A stretch of 64,000 nucleotides of DNA from Channallabes apus (GCA_030522415.1 CM060113.1:15552151-15616150), one strand, 5' to 3'; counted from the stretch's first letter, positions 10,313 to 21,867 are shown. Program-made: numbers and translations. Notes: generated from the letters alone by a model not told the origin.

Positions 10313-11131
10313 GATGCACGGACCCTCATGGACGCAGCAGGTGTACCCCTGCCGGATGAGGACACACGCCTCCACGAATACATCAAAGCGCAGCAGCAGA
10401 GGTTCAGCGATCTGGCGCGAGCCGTTCATGACCTGGCAGGCAGCGTGTCACAGCTCGCGACAGCGAAGCTCCCTCCGGCGGCCCACCCAGCGAACGCGAC
10501 ACCACCAAGACCACGCCCAACACCACCTGAAAGGTATGGAGGCGACCCAGAGGGGTGCCGAAAATTCTTACTCGCTTGTGAGCTATATCTCGAAGAGTTC
10601 CCGAACATGAATGACTCCCAAAAAGTGAGTTTTGTGACACAGCATCTGACAGGGAGGGCAATGGACTGGGCGACAGCGTTGTGGAGCGCCGGAGGTGTAG
10701 CGATCACCCGGTATCGGCGGTTCGTGGAAGCCCTCCGCGCGGTGTTCGACCACCCGGACCAGGGCCGATCAGGAGAACAACAGCTGTTGAGGGTGAGTCA
10801 ACGAAACACCACGGTGGCGGACTATGCGGTGCGCTTTCAGGTGCTGGCGGCGGAAAGCGGGTGGTGTGAGAAGAGCCTGTTGGCTCGCTTCCGAGACGGA
10901 TTGAACGCGGATATCCAGCTTGAGCTCGCGTGCAGAGACACGGAACTGTCGTTGGAGGACACTATCACCCTAGCGATCAAGCTGGATCAACATCTACGCG
11001 GCCAGCAGCGTCGACCTCCACCCCGCACCGCGCAGCACCACGCCGCCGCTCCAGCCCCCCTCAGCAGCCTACCCCCGAGCGCGAAGGCACCTGGACCGCC
11101 GAGCCGATGGACGTCGCCACGTCACGCCTAA
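10308..11131 (+). CDS. Gag N-terminal and capsid part (Ty3)
   Basis: The frame is open from the ATG at 10286 and again from the ATG at 10308. I prefer 10308 because it has A at -3 (GAACATGAC), and both ATGs lie in the LTR. The product contains a retrotransposon gag domain (about residues 85-235: [39 protein letters not shown]) that would assemble the particle. The frame stops at 11131 in a proline/alanine-rich linker, before the zinc knuckle expected at the C-terminus of such gags. The knuckle is encoded in the -1 frame that continues into pol. Either a one-base loss (C runs at 11055-11060 and 11072-11076 are candidates) or a programmed shift is involved; I see no canonical slippery heptamer in the overlap. 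Confidence 0.88.
10315..10323 (+). promoter_or_regulatory. Predicted self-priming primer binding site
   Basis: TGCACGGAC starts two bases after the LTR end and pairs over nine bases with the predicted transcript 5' end at 9871-9879. I see no match to a tRNA 3' end (no TGG start). The site is inside the gag reading frame. Confidence 0.6.
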
Positions 11132-14100
11132 TGGCATCGGAAAGATCTCGCAGAATGTCTGCGGGTCTGTGCTTATATTGTGGAGGCGATAAACACCTCG
11201 TGAAGGACTGTCCTTTACTTAAAATAACGCCCCGCACCCCCCCACGCACACACGCACCCTTCTGTATACCTGCCAGTATTTCATTTCATAATCGTTCTGT
11301 GTCTGTCTCTCCCCTAATAGATTCCGGATCGGCTGGCAACCTGACCTCTACCTCTCTCCTTTCCGCGCTGCAAGCTCCCGTGTCGAAGCTTCCATCCCCG
11401 ATATCAGTTAAAGCTCTGGATGGTCACACACTTAGTCAATCGCCACTTACAGGCATATCAGTCCCATTACGGTTAACTTTCCCCGGCCACTCTGAGGAAA
11501 TAAATTTCTTTGTGCTTCCTCAGGTGGACTATTCCGTCGTGCTGGGTCTCCCCTGGCTCAGTTTTCACAATCCCAATTTTGATTGGGCTCATGCACGCAT
11601 CCGATCATGGTCCAAACGATGTGCTAAAACATGTAAACCGCCTACGTTAGCGGTCCAAGTTACCACCATTGAAAGCCCGACTGATAAGGTGTCCCAAAGT
11701 GTGCCCTCCGAGTACGCGGCATTTCAAGATGTATTTAGCGTTAGGGCAGCTGCGAGACTTCCTCCCCACCGTCCGTGGGATTGTGCTATTGAGCTCGTGC
11801 CTGGGAAAGCACCGCCTTACTCGCGTATTTATCCACTGTCCCTGGAGGAAACTAGGGCGATGGAGGAGTACGTAGAGGAGGCTCTCAGACAGGGGTTCAT
11901 TAGTAGGTCCACGTCTCCCGCTTCGGCAGGGTTCTTTTTTATTGAGAAAAAAGGCGGGGGCTTAAGACCCTGTATAGATTACAGGGGGCTCAACGCCATC
12001 ACAGTAAAGTACAAGCACCCGCTGCCACTGGTGCCAGCCGCTATCGACCAACTCCGAGGGGCCTCCATATTCACCAAACTCGACCTCCGCAGCGCTTATA
12101 ACCTCGTTCGTGTGCGTGAAGGGGACGAGTGGAAGACCGCCTTTAGCACCTCATCGGGGCATTACCAATATAATGCCATGTCGTATGGGCTGGTAAACGC
12201 GCCTGCGGTGTTTCAGGGGTTTATGAACGACGTGTTCCGGGATATGTTTAACCGTTGTGTGATAGTATATTTAGATGACATTCTAATATACTCAAGGTCG
12301 TATTCTGAGCATATCGATCATGTAACCGCCGTCCTTCGGCGCCTGCGTGCACACGGGCTCTATGCGAAGGCGGAGAAGTGCGAATTCCATCAACGGGAGG
12401 TAGCATTCCTCGGCTATCGCATAGGGCCACAGGGGGTCGAGATGGAGAAGACCAAGGTGGAGGCGGTAACACAATGGCCGGTACCAAAATCAGTAAAGGC
12501 GCTACAGAGTTTCCTCGGGTTTGCCAACTTTTATAGACGTTTCATTCGGAACTTTAGTTCGGTGGCAGCGCCCCTCACCTCACTCCTCAGGGGGAAACCA
12601 ACGAAACTGAAAGCACTCACTGCCGAGGCAGAGAGTGCTTTCCAAAAACTGAAGGCGGCGTTCACCACCGCGCCTGTCTTACGGCTTCCGGACCCCGAGA
12701 AGCCATTCATTGTAGAAGTTGACGCATCAGAGGTGGGGCTCGGGGCGGTGCTGTCACAACGTCACGGTCAACCCGAGAAACTTCATCCCTGCGCGTTTTT
12801 CTCTCGAAAACTGACACCTGCCGAACAAAACTATGATATCGGTAATCGAGAACTGCTCGCAGTCAAAGCGGCGTTAGAGGAGTGGAGACACTGGCTGGAG
12901 GGAGCTAAACACCCCTTTGTGGTTCTGACCGATCACCGTAATCTCGAGTACATCCAACAGGCCAAAAGATTAAACACGCGTCAAGCCCGTTGGGCGCTGT
13001 TCTTTACTCGCTTTCATTTTCATATCACATATCGCCCCGGTTCCAAAAACCTCAAAGCAGATGCGTTGTCGCGGTACTATCCAGCACCCCTCCCTACTGA
13101 AAATCCAGAGCCCATTTTACCAGCACCACTCGTGGTTGCACCGGTCACGTGGGACCTCGACGAGGAGATCGCCCGGTGGGGACATGAAAATCGTGTGCCC
13201 CCCGGGTGCCCCCCGGATCGAGTCTATGTGCCGGAGCCACTACGAGACCAAATCACCATACAGGCTCACACAAATCTGTCCTCAGGACATCCGGGGGTAG
13301 CACGCACGCTCGGCATACTCACACAGAAGTACTGGTGGCCGAGAATGAAAGCGACCGTAAAGACAGTAGTTTCGTCTTGCGCCGTTTGTGCTACAACCAA
13401 AACACCACGTAGCCTCCCCGTTGGGAAATTAATGCCCCTACCGACGCCGAACAGACCGTGGTCACACATCGCTGTAGACTTCGTCACGGATTTGCCGGTG
13501 TCGAAAGGGTACACGACGGTTCTGGTCGTGGTCGATCGGTTCTCGAAGGGGTGTCACTTCATCCCATTCGGTTCGCTCCCGTCAGCCATTCAGGTGGCCG
13601 AGGCCCTTTTTGAACACGTGTTCCGTTACTACGGCATCCCCGAAGATATTCTTTCCGATCGTGGTCCTCAATTTATCGCCAGGGTCTGGAAAGCGTTCTT
13701 CCAGAAGTTGGGGACCACCGTTAGCCTAACGTCGGGCTACCACCCCGAGTCTAATGGGCAGGCAGAGCGGACTGTTCAGGAACTTGGGAGATATCTTCGA
13801 GCATACTGTAGTAGCCGACAGCATGACTGGGCCGACTGGCTGCTTTGGGCTGAGTACGCACAGAACTCGCTCATCCACTCTGCTACAGGTCTGACGCCGT
13901 TCCAATGTATCCTCGGGTATCAACCTCCGCTCTGTCCCTGGGACGCCACTCCCACCGAAGTTCCCATGGTGGATCAGTGGTTCCGAAGAGCGGAGAGAGT
14001 ATGGGAAGATGCACATGTGCAGATTTCCAGAGCAGTCTCGCGTTTCAAAAAGTTTGCCGATAGACGTAGGAAGGAAGGTCCTCCGCTCCAGGTAGGCGAT

Positions 14101-14703
14101 CGGGTATGGCTCTCGACACGTGACCTTAAACTCAACCTCCCCTGTCGCAAACTGTCCCCCAAGTTTATCGGTCCCTTTCCCATACTCTCACAAGTCAACA
14201 CAGTTTCATACAAGCTCAAACTCCCCACACATATGCACATTAACCCTGTTTTTCACATTTCTCTTCTAAGGCCGGTGGTTCGGGGACCCCTAGACGAGGG
14301 CACAGCAGAGCCGTCGCTCCCTGGGGCCGTGGAGATCGAGGGTACCCCGGCGTTCAAGGTAACCCGACTGCTAGATTCACGGAGGAGAAGAGGGTCACTC
14401 CAATATCTGGTGGAGTGGGAGGGCTACGGTCCGGAGGAAAGGAGCTGGGTCCCGGCCAAAGACATCCTGACGCCGGAACTCATCACTACTTTCCATCAGG
14501 AGAGGCCGGATCGCCCTGCTCCCCGACCTCCGGGCCGCCCCGCTCGACGGCCAGCCCAACCAGGCCGCGAGTCCCGACTCCCTCCGGTAAGACGTCGGGG
14601 GCGCCCTCGCCTCCTTTCGGAGGACGGTCCTGAGAGGGGGGGTACTGTCACATCTGTGCCACCACGGTCCGGGGAAATACGATCTGGGTCTCCGGACTAC
14701 TGA
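10930..14703 (+). CDS. Gag C-terminus plus Pol polyprotein with chromodomain (Ty3)
   Basis: A 1,257-codon frame, of which roughly the first 45 codons overlap gag and are probably not read. Seen in order: CCHC knuckle (about residues 81-94), protease DSGSAG (131), reverse transcriptase with YLDDILIYS (about 445), RNase H with TDHRNLEYI (about 667), integrase zinc-binding HHCC (about 780-820), catalytic D, D and E (VDFVTD, SDRGPQF, NGQAER; 35 residues between the last two), GPF motif, and a C-terminal chromodomain (about 1135-1185, [15 protein letters not shown]). Chromodomains in this group steer integration to marked chromatin. All catalytic residues are present and no stop interrupts the frame. 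It ends 58 bases inside the 3' LTR. Confidence 0.93.
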   Translation: MQRHGTVVGGHYHPSDQAGSTSTRPAASTSTPHRAAPRRRSSPPQQPTPEREGTWTAEPMDVATSRLMASERSRRMSAGLCLYCGGDKHLVKDCPLLKITPRTPPRTHAPFCIPASISFHNRSVSVSPLIDSGSAGNLTSTSLLSALQAPVSKLPSPISVKALDGHTLSQSPLTGISVPLRLTFPGHSEEINFFVLPQVDYSVVLGLPWLSFHNPNFDWAHARIRSWSKRCAKTCKPPTLAVQVTTIESPTDKVSQSVPSEYAAFQDVFSVRAAARLPPHRPWDCAIELVPGKAPPYSRIYPLSLEETRAMEEYVEEALRQGFISRSTSPASAGFFFIEKKGGGLRPCIDYRGLNAITVKYKHPLPLVPAAIDQLRGASIFTKLDLRSAYNLVRVREGDEWKTAFSTSSGHYQYNAMSYGLVNAPAVFQGFMNDVFRDMFNRCVIVYLDDILIYSRSYSEHIDHVTAVLRRLRAHGLYAKAEKCEFHQREVAFLGYRIGPQGVEMEKTKVEAVTQWPVPKSVKALQSFLGFANFYRRFIRNFSSVAAPLTSLLRGKPTKLKALTAEAESAFQKLKAAFTTAPVLRLPDPEKPFIVEVDASEVGLGAVLSQRHGQPEKLHPCAFFSRKLTPAEQNYDIGNRELLAVKAALEEWRHWLEGAKHPFVVLTDHRNLEYIQQAKRLNTRQARWALFFTRFHFHITYRPGSKNLKADALSRYYPAPLPTENPEPILPAPLVVAPVTWDLDEEIARWGHENRVPPGCPPDRVYVPEPLRDQITIQAHTNLSSGHPGVARTLGILTQKYWWPRMKATVKTVVSSCAVCATTKTPRSLPVGKLMPLPTPNRPWSHIAVDFVTDLPVSKGYTTVLVVVDRFSKGCHFIPFGSLPSAIQVAEALFEHVFRYYGIPEDILSDRGPQFIARVWKAFFQKLGTTVSLTSGYHPESNGQAERTVQELGRYLRAYCSSRQHDWADWLLWAEYAQNSLIHSATGLTPFQCILGYQPPLCPWDATPTEVPMVDQWFRRAERVWEDAHVQISRAVSRFKKFADRRRKEGPPLQVGDRVWLSTRDLKLNLPCRKLSPKFIGPFPILSQVNTVSYKLKLPTHMHINPVFHISLLRPVVRGPLDEGTAEPSLPGAVEIEGTPAFKVTRLLDSRRRRGSLQYLVEWEGYGPEERSWVPAKDILTPELITTFHQERPDRPAPRPPGRPARRPAQPGRESRLPPVRRRGRPRLLSEDGPERGGTVTSVPPRSGEIRSGSPDY

Positions 14704-15268
14704 GCCACACCTTGTCCCCCCCTAGTGTGTCAATGTGGTATGTCTTCACCTCATCACAGTAATGATGTGCACCTGTGTCACTCCCTCGTGTGTCACTATA
14801 AATGCCAGTCAGATCCGGAAGCCTGTGTCCGTGCACTGTTGTATACACCCTATGTTCGTTGTGTCTCCTCACCTCTCCGTGTGTGCGTGTCTCCTCCTCA
14901 GGACTGAGCCGAGTCTGCAGGGTCTGGGTAAGACCTGTCACAACAGGTATCAAGGACTAAAAGACTAGGAGGATTCATGCGGCGTGAGCGCCATTCTTTC
15001 GAGTGTTTCCTATGTGAATGTTTTATGTGCTTATGTGAACTGTGCTCGCCTGCAGACCCAGCCTGAGGAGGCGGTTTGAGGAGCTTCCCCTGTGTTGTTT
15101 GTTTACTGTGTTCATGTTCCTTCGTGTTTTTGAGTTTTGTTTATGAGTTTCATTTTTCAAAAGAGAAACAAAGACTTTATTTAAACGAGAAAATAAACGT
15201 GCACTTGAGTTTCCAACTTAAACCTGTATCTTGCGTCCTTCATGAATAATCACCCCGAGAACATGACA
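14646..15268 (+). repeat. 3' LTR of the chromodomain Ty3 element
   Basis: Identical in length and, as far as read, in sequence to 9690-10312. The run GAGAGGGGGGTAC directly before it serves as the polypurine tract and is at the same time pol coding sequence. The ATTTG duplication follows at 15269-15273. Confidence 0.95.
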
Positions 15269-15520
15269 ATTTGTTAAATCACTCAATACACAACCCATGA
15301 TGATTATGCTATTTATTATTTAATAATGAATTAATAAATTAAGTTAGTGAAATATTTTTTAAGACATCCTGAAATGATCCTTAAAGACACGGTAGCGGCT
15401 GTAATTTGTCTATACCGATCATTGTAGGTACGGAATAAAAACGCAGGCTATCTACAGTATTTTACATTACTGTGTATTTTACCCCATTCCATTTAATATA
15501 CTGATAGATAATATTTTGCT

Positions 15521-15911
15521 GCAAAGTAAAGCTCAAAATGTAACGTCTGCTTGGGTTTGTTTTCGTTATATTTTTGATGATGTTTTCGCTGATATTTTCA
15601 CTGATAGTCAACAAGTGGCATAAGAAAAGCAATTAACGCCGCATGCAACCTGGAATAAATATCTGCCCATATGGATCAGTATTTCTTTAGTCATTTAATC
15701 ATGCATAATGCTCCCCCGTCAAAAGATCTGATGGGGCATTAATCACTTATCACAACTGTGAATGGATGCGGCAGCAGAGACAGATTAAATCCCCATAAAC
15801 ACTTGGAAACAATAGTAAAAAAAAAGTTCCAGAGGGTTAGCGCCTGTTCTACTAATGTATTTTTACTGATTTTTTTTTACTGCTTATATTTCGTTGGGTT
15901 TTACGCAATTT

Positions 15912-15956
<45 letters not shown>

Positions 15957-16550
15957 ACACGAGAGAGAGGATACTCTGAGAAGACCAACTTCTGTGTGGC
16001 TCCAGTGGCGCAATCGGTTATCGCGTGACACTTATAAAGCGGTCCAGGTGAAGCAATGCCGAGTTCGAGCCGCACCCAAAGCATTTTACTGCATATCGCG
16101 CTGTGTATGTGACAAATCAAATTTGAATTTGAAAGTAAAGCTTAAAATGTAACTTCTGCTTGGGTTTGTTTTCGTTATATTTTTGATGTTTTCGCTGAAA
16201 GTCAAATTGGCATAACAAATTGATTAATGGCGCATAATATCTGGAACAAATATCTGTCCATACGGATCAGTGTGTCTTTAGTCATTTAACCAGCATAATG
16301 TCCCACATTAAAGATCTGATGGGGCATCAATCACTTATCACAACGGTGTATAGATGCGGCAGCAGAGACAGATTTAATCCCCATAAACATTCACACTTGA
16401 AAACAAAACTAACAGAAGTAAACAGTTCTAGAGTGTTAGTGGCTGTTATCACAGGACAGGAATCACCTACAGGATACTACTGTATTATACTGCTCATATT
16501 TTTTACCCTAGTTTCATTTGGTTTTACGCGATTTCATGTATTATTTGTGT

Positions 16551-16589
<39 letters not shown>

Positions 16590-16650
16590 TGCGAGAGATA
16601 GCGTGAGAGCGCGTGTGCGAGAGAGGGCTTACATGCTGATTTATCCAAGG
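15521..16650. repeat. Imperfect tandem duplication of a ~500-bp unit ending in (TG)n
   Basis: The unit starting GCAAAGTAAAGCTCAAAATG (about 15521) recurs at about 16131. Both copies share GGATCAGT, GATCTGATGGGGCAT, GCGGCAGCAGAGACAGATT, a TTTTACGC(A/G)ATTTCATGT tract, and then a (TG)n microsatellite (15914-15953; 16545-16586). Small indels separate the copies. The SINE at 15998 sits at their junction. The short stretch 15274-15520 before it is AT-rich and holds nothing I can name. Confidence 0.75.
15998..16134 (+). repeat. tRNA-derived SINE with an L2-like tail
   Basis: The head begins GGCTCCAGTGGCGCAATCGG, a tRNA-like 5' end with A-box, followed by a B-box region GAGTTCGAGCC (about 16060-16071). 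The second half (GCATTTTACTGCATATCGC, GTGACAAAT) matches the 3' tails of L2-type LINEs in the same window, and it ends TTTGAATTTGAAA. This is the known V-less tRNA-SINE design in which the tail recruits LINE reverse transcriptase. It is too altered to be a tRNA gene. Confidence 0.85.
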
Positions 16651-17808
16651 TTACTAAAACCTGGCTTACTACCTATAAAAAATATTTCAATTTAACTCAT
16701 GGGTCTCAATCACAGATGACACGACAAATTATATACTTTGAAACGTTCATTTGAACATTTAAAATGTTAATACAAAAATACAAAAACATGAATACTAATT
16801 TTATCATGGTGTAAATTATTAACATTAAGTTAGGTCCTGCCCTTAATTAATTCATATTATAATTACTTTTACATAGTATAGTTACTGGACTGACATTACC
16901 AAAACTAGCTATTTGATTTAGCCTTTCTAAAATCAACCCATATATCATTTATAATCAGAAAACATAAAACATATTATGATCTGTTCAACAGCCCATCTGT
17001 TTTAATTTAGTTTGTATTTTTTATTATTCATAAGACAACCTTTCAGTTTTGTAAATATTTTAGTTATAGTGTGTTAAGTCTTACTTTATGTTAAACGTTT
17101 TTGAGAATTTGACCATCCAGCTTAGATAAATGTTATGCCATTGATTGATAAAATCTGGATTAAGGATATTTTATTATATAATTATATATATATATTTTTT
17201 TTAGTTTCCCCCTGAGGGATTGCCACCTTATTGTGGTCAGGGGGTTTGCGTGCCTCAACACAATTCAGCAAATACAATACTGTTACTATACAGTAAGGCC
17301 AGGTAAAAACAGTGCTCGAACATGATGCCCCCCTCCCCCCACCCCGTGTTGTCTGGTCTAGAACAGCGCTGCCTCTGACCGTCTTTTGTCTTGTAAATGA
17401 GTATTCTCACTCACCTTCCAATCCCCCCAGCGCACACACTCTGTTTGTACTGTAAACTGTACTGTAACTGTGTTTGCTAGGGCACTTGGTTATACACAGT
17501 ACTTTAATGTATGGAACACTTACTTAACTTACTGGTTTGGTTTAAATATCGCTTATTACCTTATTCAACAAAATAAATTCATTATTAACGTATTGAAGTA
17601 TTTTAGTTAAGGACAAAAACTGTGCTTGTGTTTAGAACTGCTGAACAGCCGAAAACACACACACACCCATCCCCCCGCCAAAAACACACACGCACACACA
17701 GAGGAATTAACACCATGTCCTACTCAGGAGTGGAAGGTGAGAAACCTCAATGGAGAATACCAAGTTTGTCGTTGCTCTTTTGGAGTTCTTAAAACCCAAA
17801 ACATTTAT
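16651..17808 (+). repeat. Repeat Y, copy 1, left part
   Basis: This block is the inverted counterpart of about 23197-24343. It includes an (AT)n tract, a segment starting GTTTCCCCCTGAGGGATTG and CA-rich stretches near 17655-17700. No open frame of significance. It is interrupted by the left-truncated element X copy 1, and its remainder is at 36442-36959; about 50 bases are missing at the break. Confidence 0.8.
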
Positions 17809-17816
17809 AGAAATCC

Positions 17817-19639
17817 ATAGAATCCATAGAAAAAAACTGCACGGCACCAGGGCCTGAAATACTTGTTTTAAACAAAATTGTGTAAAATAATAAATAAATA
17901 AAATACAGCATTCATTTAGAAATAAAATGCAGCAGAAAATACTTTAAACAAACTGTAGAATAAACGTTAAAACGTAATAGCCCTCTGAAGCAGTGAAGTT
18001 GCAACTTTCAAATCAGCACTCTGGACTAGTGCACTTAAAAGTATGCCATTGAAACCTTAATGCATGAAAACATTTTAAGCTGAACATGTAAACACAACAT
18101 GTAAACACTTGTAGTCAAGCCAAATCAAATGTTTTAAGATGATAACTTCATCTTTAAAGCTTGCACTTTTGGTGATAGCTTAATCCCATCAAGTTCTAGA
18201 AGAACTTTCTGAAAATAGCCTCTCCTTCAAGGATTATGGATACACCAACCGGTTCTTCCCCTTCAACAGCACGGACGACAAGGATTTTAAGAAGGTGTCA
18301 CTTCGTCTGTCCCCCTGCATAAAATTTACAAGAAAATAAATCATTTATTTTGAGAAGCAAAAAATCTGAATTGCTTCAACCTGTGCTGACTTCATTGAGA
18401 AAAAAATAATAATAAAAATAAATGATAATAAAAAAATGACCATCACTTCATATACTTCATATTGTTAAACTTGGGTTAAATTGCTTTATCTTGCATCAGT
18501 AAAACATGGCATGAGATGGCTTTACAGTGTCAGGAAATCCTATGATGAATGCTGAGTTTGTATTTAAAGGGTTAGTCCAAACATGAAAATTCGTTCAATA
18601 ATTACTCATTTATATATACATTTGCATTTATATGCTTCTGTCCAATACAACAAACACTATATTGAAGGTATTAATAAATTGTATAATTAATAAGAAAACA
18701 ATGCTTTACCAGGCAATCATCAAAGAGATCCTCTTCAGATTCACGTCTCATCTTTACACTTTGTTTCTGTGAAAATATTTACATTGTATCATTACATAAT
18801 CTTTTATTCGTACAACTACATTCAGGCATTTCTTCATCTTTTGTAAGTTTGCCTTTATCCAAAGCAAATTACAAAAGAGGAAGGCGTCAAGCATGTCAAG
18901 CAGTGCTACTAACACAAAGTTTCTGACACCGTTAGAAAATACAAGATAGAACAGTGAGGGATTAAGGAAAAAGTGAGAAGCAAGAATCATGTGTGCAAAG
19001 ATTAAGCATGTAGGGTCACAGGATGACTCGACTTATTTTTATTGTCTGCAATGCGATTTAGACAAATTAGAACTGCGGTAAAGCCAGCCGCGGTTCAGAA
19101 GAACACGGTCAAGCCAGCCGCGATTGATTTTAGTGTGCGCACATATTACAGTGATTACGGTAGTTTCAGGACCGACACAGAGACAACGCGCTTTCAGAGC
19201 GCTTTTCATTTAGACGCCCAGGACTGAGAGATAATACAACATGGTCGTCAATTTTTACTTGCTTATTTATTTGCATTTCTGCTTTAATATCCGTGTTATT
19301 TATTGGTGACTTTGACGGTTGTCTGTTACAATATTTTTCTTAAATATTCACCATTCAAATAATTGTTTTATGTAGATAAGTTACAGCAGAATTCGTAGAA
19401 AACAGACAAAATAATGTATTTAGTCTTTCTAAATACCAGAATTGATTTTTATTTTGTTTTACTGTTCAAAAGTAGCAGTTATTCTTCAATGAATGTTTTC
19501 TATAATGAGGATTAACGTCTGCTTTGGAAGAGAGGTCAAATAAACAAATGTTCACAATGGGGAAAAAAAGTTAAATAAAATGCCTTTATTTCACTTCAGA
19601 GACCTATGAAAAAATAAATTCCAGTAAGTATAAAACGCC
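17817..19639 (+). repeat. Direct repeat T1 (partner of 27617-29426)
   Basis: About 1.8 kb nearly identical to 27617-29426, with only small indels (for example an extra ATGTCAAGC-type block near 18893). It contains AT-rich sequence, a 'TTTATCCAAAGCAAATTACA'-type motif common in fish repeats, and ends at the retroviral target CGCC (19636-19639). No gene is visible; the short frames inside are duplicated along with the repeat. Confidence 0.85.
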
Positions 19640-19654
19640 TGTAATGGAAAAATC

Positions 19655-19961
19655 CCACAGTGCACTTAGTTGGACTCAAGAGGCAGAAAAGGCATTCACT
19701 AATTTGAAATTGGCACTACAAACCACACCTACTTTGGGGATCCCCAATCCAAATAAACCTTTTGTGCAGACAGTGGATGAAAAGCGAGGTTGTATGACGT
19801 CTGTGCTATTGCAAGAACATGGGAGTAAACTTAGGCCTGTGGCCTATTTTTCAGCAAAACTAGATCCTGTAGCAGCAGGATTACCAATGTGTTTAAGAGC
19901 CGTTGCAGCTGCTGAAAAAGCTGTAACAGCTTCTAGGGACATAGTAGGGTACAGTGATTTA
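19655..19961 (+). pseudogene. Retroviral pol fragment: end of RT (thumb/connection)
   Basis: The frame opens at 19644 in the LTR stub and shows retroviral RT C-terminal sequence: WTQEAEKAFTNLKLAL, PFVQTVDEKRGCMTS, LRPVAYFSAKLDPVA. In a typical gamma-like pol this region follows the RT catalytic core, which is missing here. The retroviral reading stops at 19961, where element X begins, and resumes in the same frame at 30581 after one TA copy. The remaining codons of the open frame (to 20084) are X sequence and meaningless. Confidence 0.85.
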
Positions 19962-20491
19962 CAGATGTCGCCCTTAAAACCCTGCGTGTTTTCCCGCGGG
20001 ATGCCGCAATTTAGCGCGCGGCGTGCCGGGTCTTGCCGGAGGCAACATTCGGGAATTTTAAATAAATGTGTTGCGCTTCACTGAATATCCGCCAGATGGC
20101 GCATGGAAGGACTTTATCTAAAAGCCGGACCAAGTACAACAATGAATGTAAGGACGCGGATGAACAGTGCTGAAGCGAACATGAATTTTATTTTGTTTTA
20201 TAATAGATCTTTCATGATGAATGAGTGTATATGTGCTTCACATTATCAAACACAGGCAAAGGAGACAGAAATTATTGAGGGATCCACTGAAAAAAGTAAA
20301 CCTAGTTTAATGTGTTTTTTTTCTCATTCCATTAGTAAAAAAAATAATTTGCTCTTTTTAACTGAAGTGTCTAATTTATGCTTATGGGTGAATCTTTTTT
20401 TTTTTTTTTTGTATAATGCTGTTTACAGCAGGAAACCAAAGTGAAATATTTCATTTTGATCAAGGTACTCTTATTAGGTTGAGTGTGATTT

Positions 20492-21351
20492 GCGCATGCG
20501 CAGTCTTTAGACCATAGTTTTGCCGGTATAATTTTATTTCCGCCTCAAACCGGAGCATGACGTTGAAACAAGTAAGGAAGGATATCAGAACCTGTATTTC
20601 AGTTACTGTTAGTTAAAGCCCCTGATTAAACTTAAATCTAATCCATTCACAAAGGACATTTCTGCTTCAAACCGTGTCTCATGACCTCATGACGCAGCAT
20701 TTTCACGGACTGAATCACATGCGGGTGGAGATTCTCAAAGAAAACTCCTTTAAACCAGGTAAGAAAGCAAACTCATGTCATTTCTATGTTAAATGTATCT
20801 CTTCTATGAGCAAATTCATGATTTATGTCAGGAACAACTACTTTGTAGATTGAGTTTTGTGTCCGTGTTTGCTACTGTAGCTAAAACCACCTATATTACC
20901 TGCATTAGCATTAGCTAACTAACGTGGTGATTTTCAAAAACACCGGAGTTTATACAGTAAGTCAGCGGCGCCGAAGAAAATAATTATATTTAAGTACCGT
21001 TGGTTAACGATGTAAAAATTAATAGGAAAGTGACGTAAACATAGAACAAGCTAATTTGGAGTGATTGCTGTTTGTAGTGTACTGCTTTCTATACTTTATA
21101 CACACTGTAATTAAGATTTGCTAACATAAGAACTTGAGCCAGTCCAATTTTTGTTTTTACCTTTTTTTTTTTTTTTTTTTAAAGATCAGTAATGAGTTTC
21201 TGAGAATTATATCTGCTCCACTTCAAGCAAGATTACTGGTTTCCTTGGACAAGCAACACTACAAACTAATTGAGATCATCAGAAACTAGGGAGGAACCCG
21301 TCAGAGAGAGAAGACCAGAGATATAATCTTCATCTTCAAGTTCTTGATCTG
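20492..21351 (+). pseudogene. Captured host-type gene fragment (promoter, exon 1, later exon)
   Basis: An NRF1-like palindrome GCGCATGCGCA sits at about 20492. Exon 1 coding starts at ATG 20689 (MTQHFHGLNHMRVEILKENS) and ends at a donor CAG/GTAAGA (20758/20759). A later exon (21185-21351), preceded by a long T tract plus AAAG and followed by GTATGT, is a diverged copy of the exon at 5292-5452 and carries a TAG (IEIIRN then stop). Exon 1 ends one base into a codon while the later exon is in phase 0, so intermediate exons are missing. The exon 1 sequence fits the N-terminal style of the same SAMD3-like family as I remember it. Not functional; its value is as evidence of gene capture by X. Confidence 0.5.
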
Positions 21352-21867
21352 GTATGTATGGTACGGTTCAGGACCAGGGAGGGAGCCGGAGACAGCAGAA
21401 CAAAGAGATGATATTGCCAGCACCAGCACAGGGAGCACAGTTTTTAGTTTAGATCTCATGTTTACATTTAATTGTATGTGAATGGCTTGACTGTAAACAA
21501 CAAACAATGCAATAAATGTATAAAAAATATATACTGTATATATTTATTGTCTCTTTCCAGGACCAGGCATATCGTTCAATTATTTTTTGGCCAAATAGGC
21601 AGTCGTAACAAGAGGTGAGGGCGCGCGCGTCATCACATGTGCTTACCCGACTCTGCGTTCACCGTAAACTTCAATATACATTTGTTTATTTGTATATGTA
21701 TGTTATTAATTGTACTTTTTTAGAGATTGTATGTGCGTGCACGGAGAGTATGTGTTGATAAGTTTATGTGGATAAGTTGATAAGTGTATCAGAAAGCATT
21801 AAAATGTTCATTTGAATTAAAATGACACACACACGTCTGTGTATACAGTACATCAATTACATATATA

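Larger units (their letters stand above)
9690..15268 (+). mobile_element. Complete chromodomain Ty3/Gypsy LTR retrotransposon
   Basis: Two 623-bp LTRs (9690-10312 and 14646-15268) flank gag and pol. The same 5-bp sequence ATTTG lies at 9685-9689 and 15269-15273, so the insertion is intact at both ends. Every frame translated from one LTR is the same in the other, so the LTRs look identical and the insertion is very recent. Domain order is gag, CCHC knuckle, protease, RT, RNase H, integrase, chromodomain, which defines a chromovirus. Coding sequence starts inside the 5' LTR and ends inside the 3' LTR. A frame change in gag is the only visible defect. Confidence 0.96.

Noticed and set aside
11051..11080. 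Canonical -1 slippery heptamer between gag and pol
   Set aside because: C runs are present but none fits X XXY YYZ in the gag frame; left as an open question.
15998..16070. tRNA gene
   Set aside because: Only the A- and B-box regions resemble a tRNA; arms do not pair and the sequence continues into an L2-like tail, so it is a SINE.
15911..16120. Frames coding for runs of Cys-Val or Thr-His
   Set aside because: Translations of (TG)n/(CA)n microsatellites, as are those near 16545, 21970, 25500, 56100 and 63900.
21301..21507. Minus-strand frame with a signal-peptide-like start (KTVLPVLVLAISSLCSAVSG)
   Set aside because: The hydrophobic stretch is suggestive, but the frame runs backwards through the captured exon, and no splice signals or partner exons support it.
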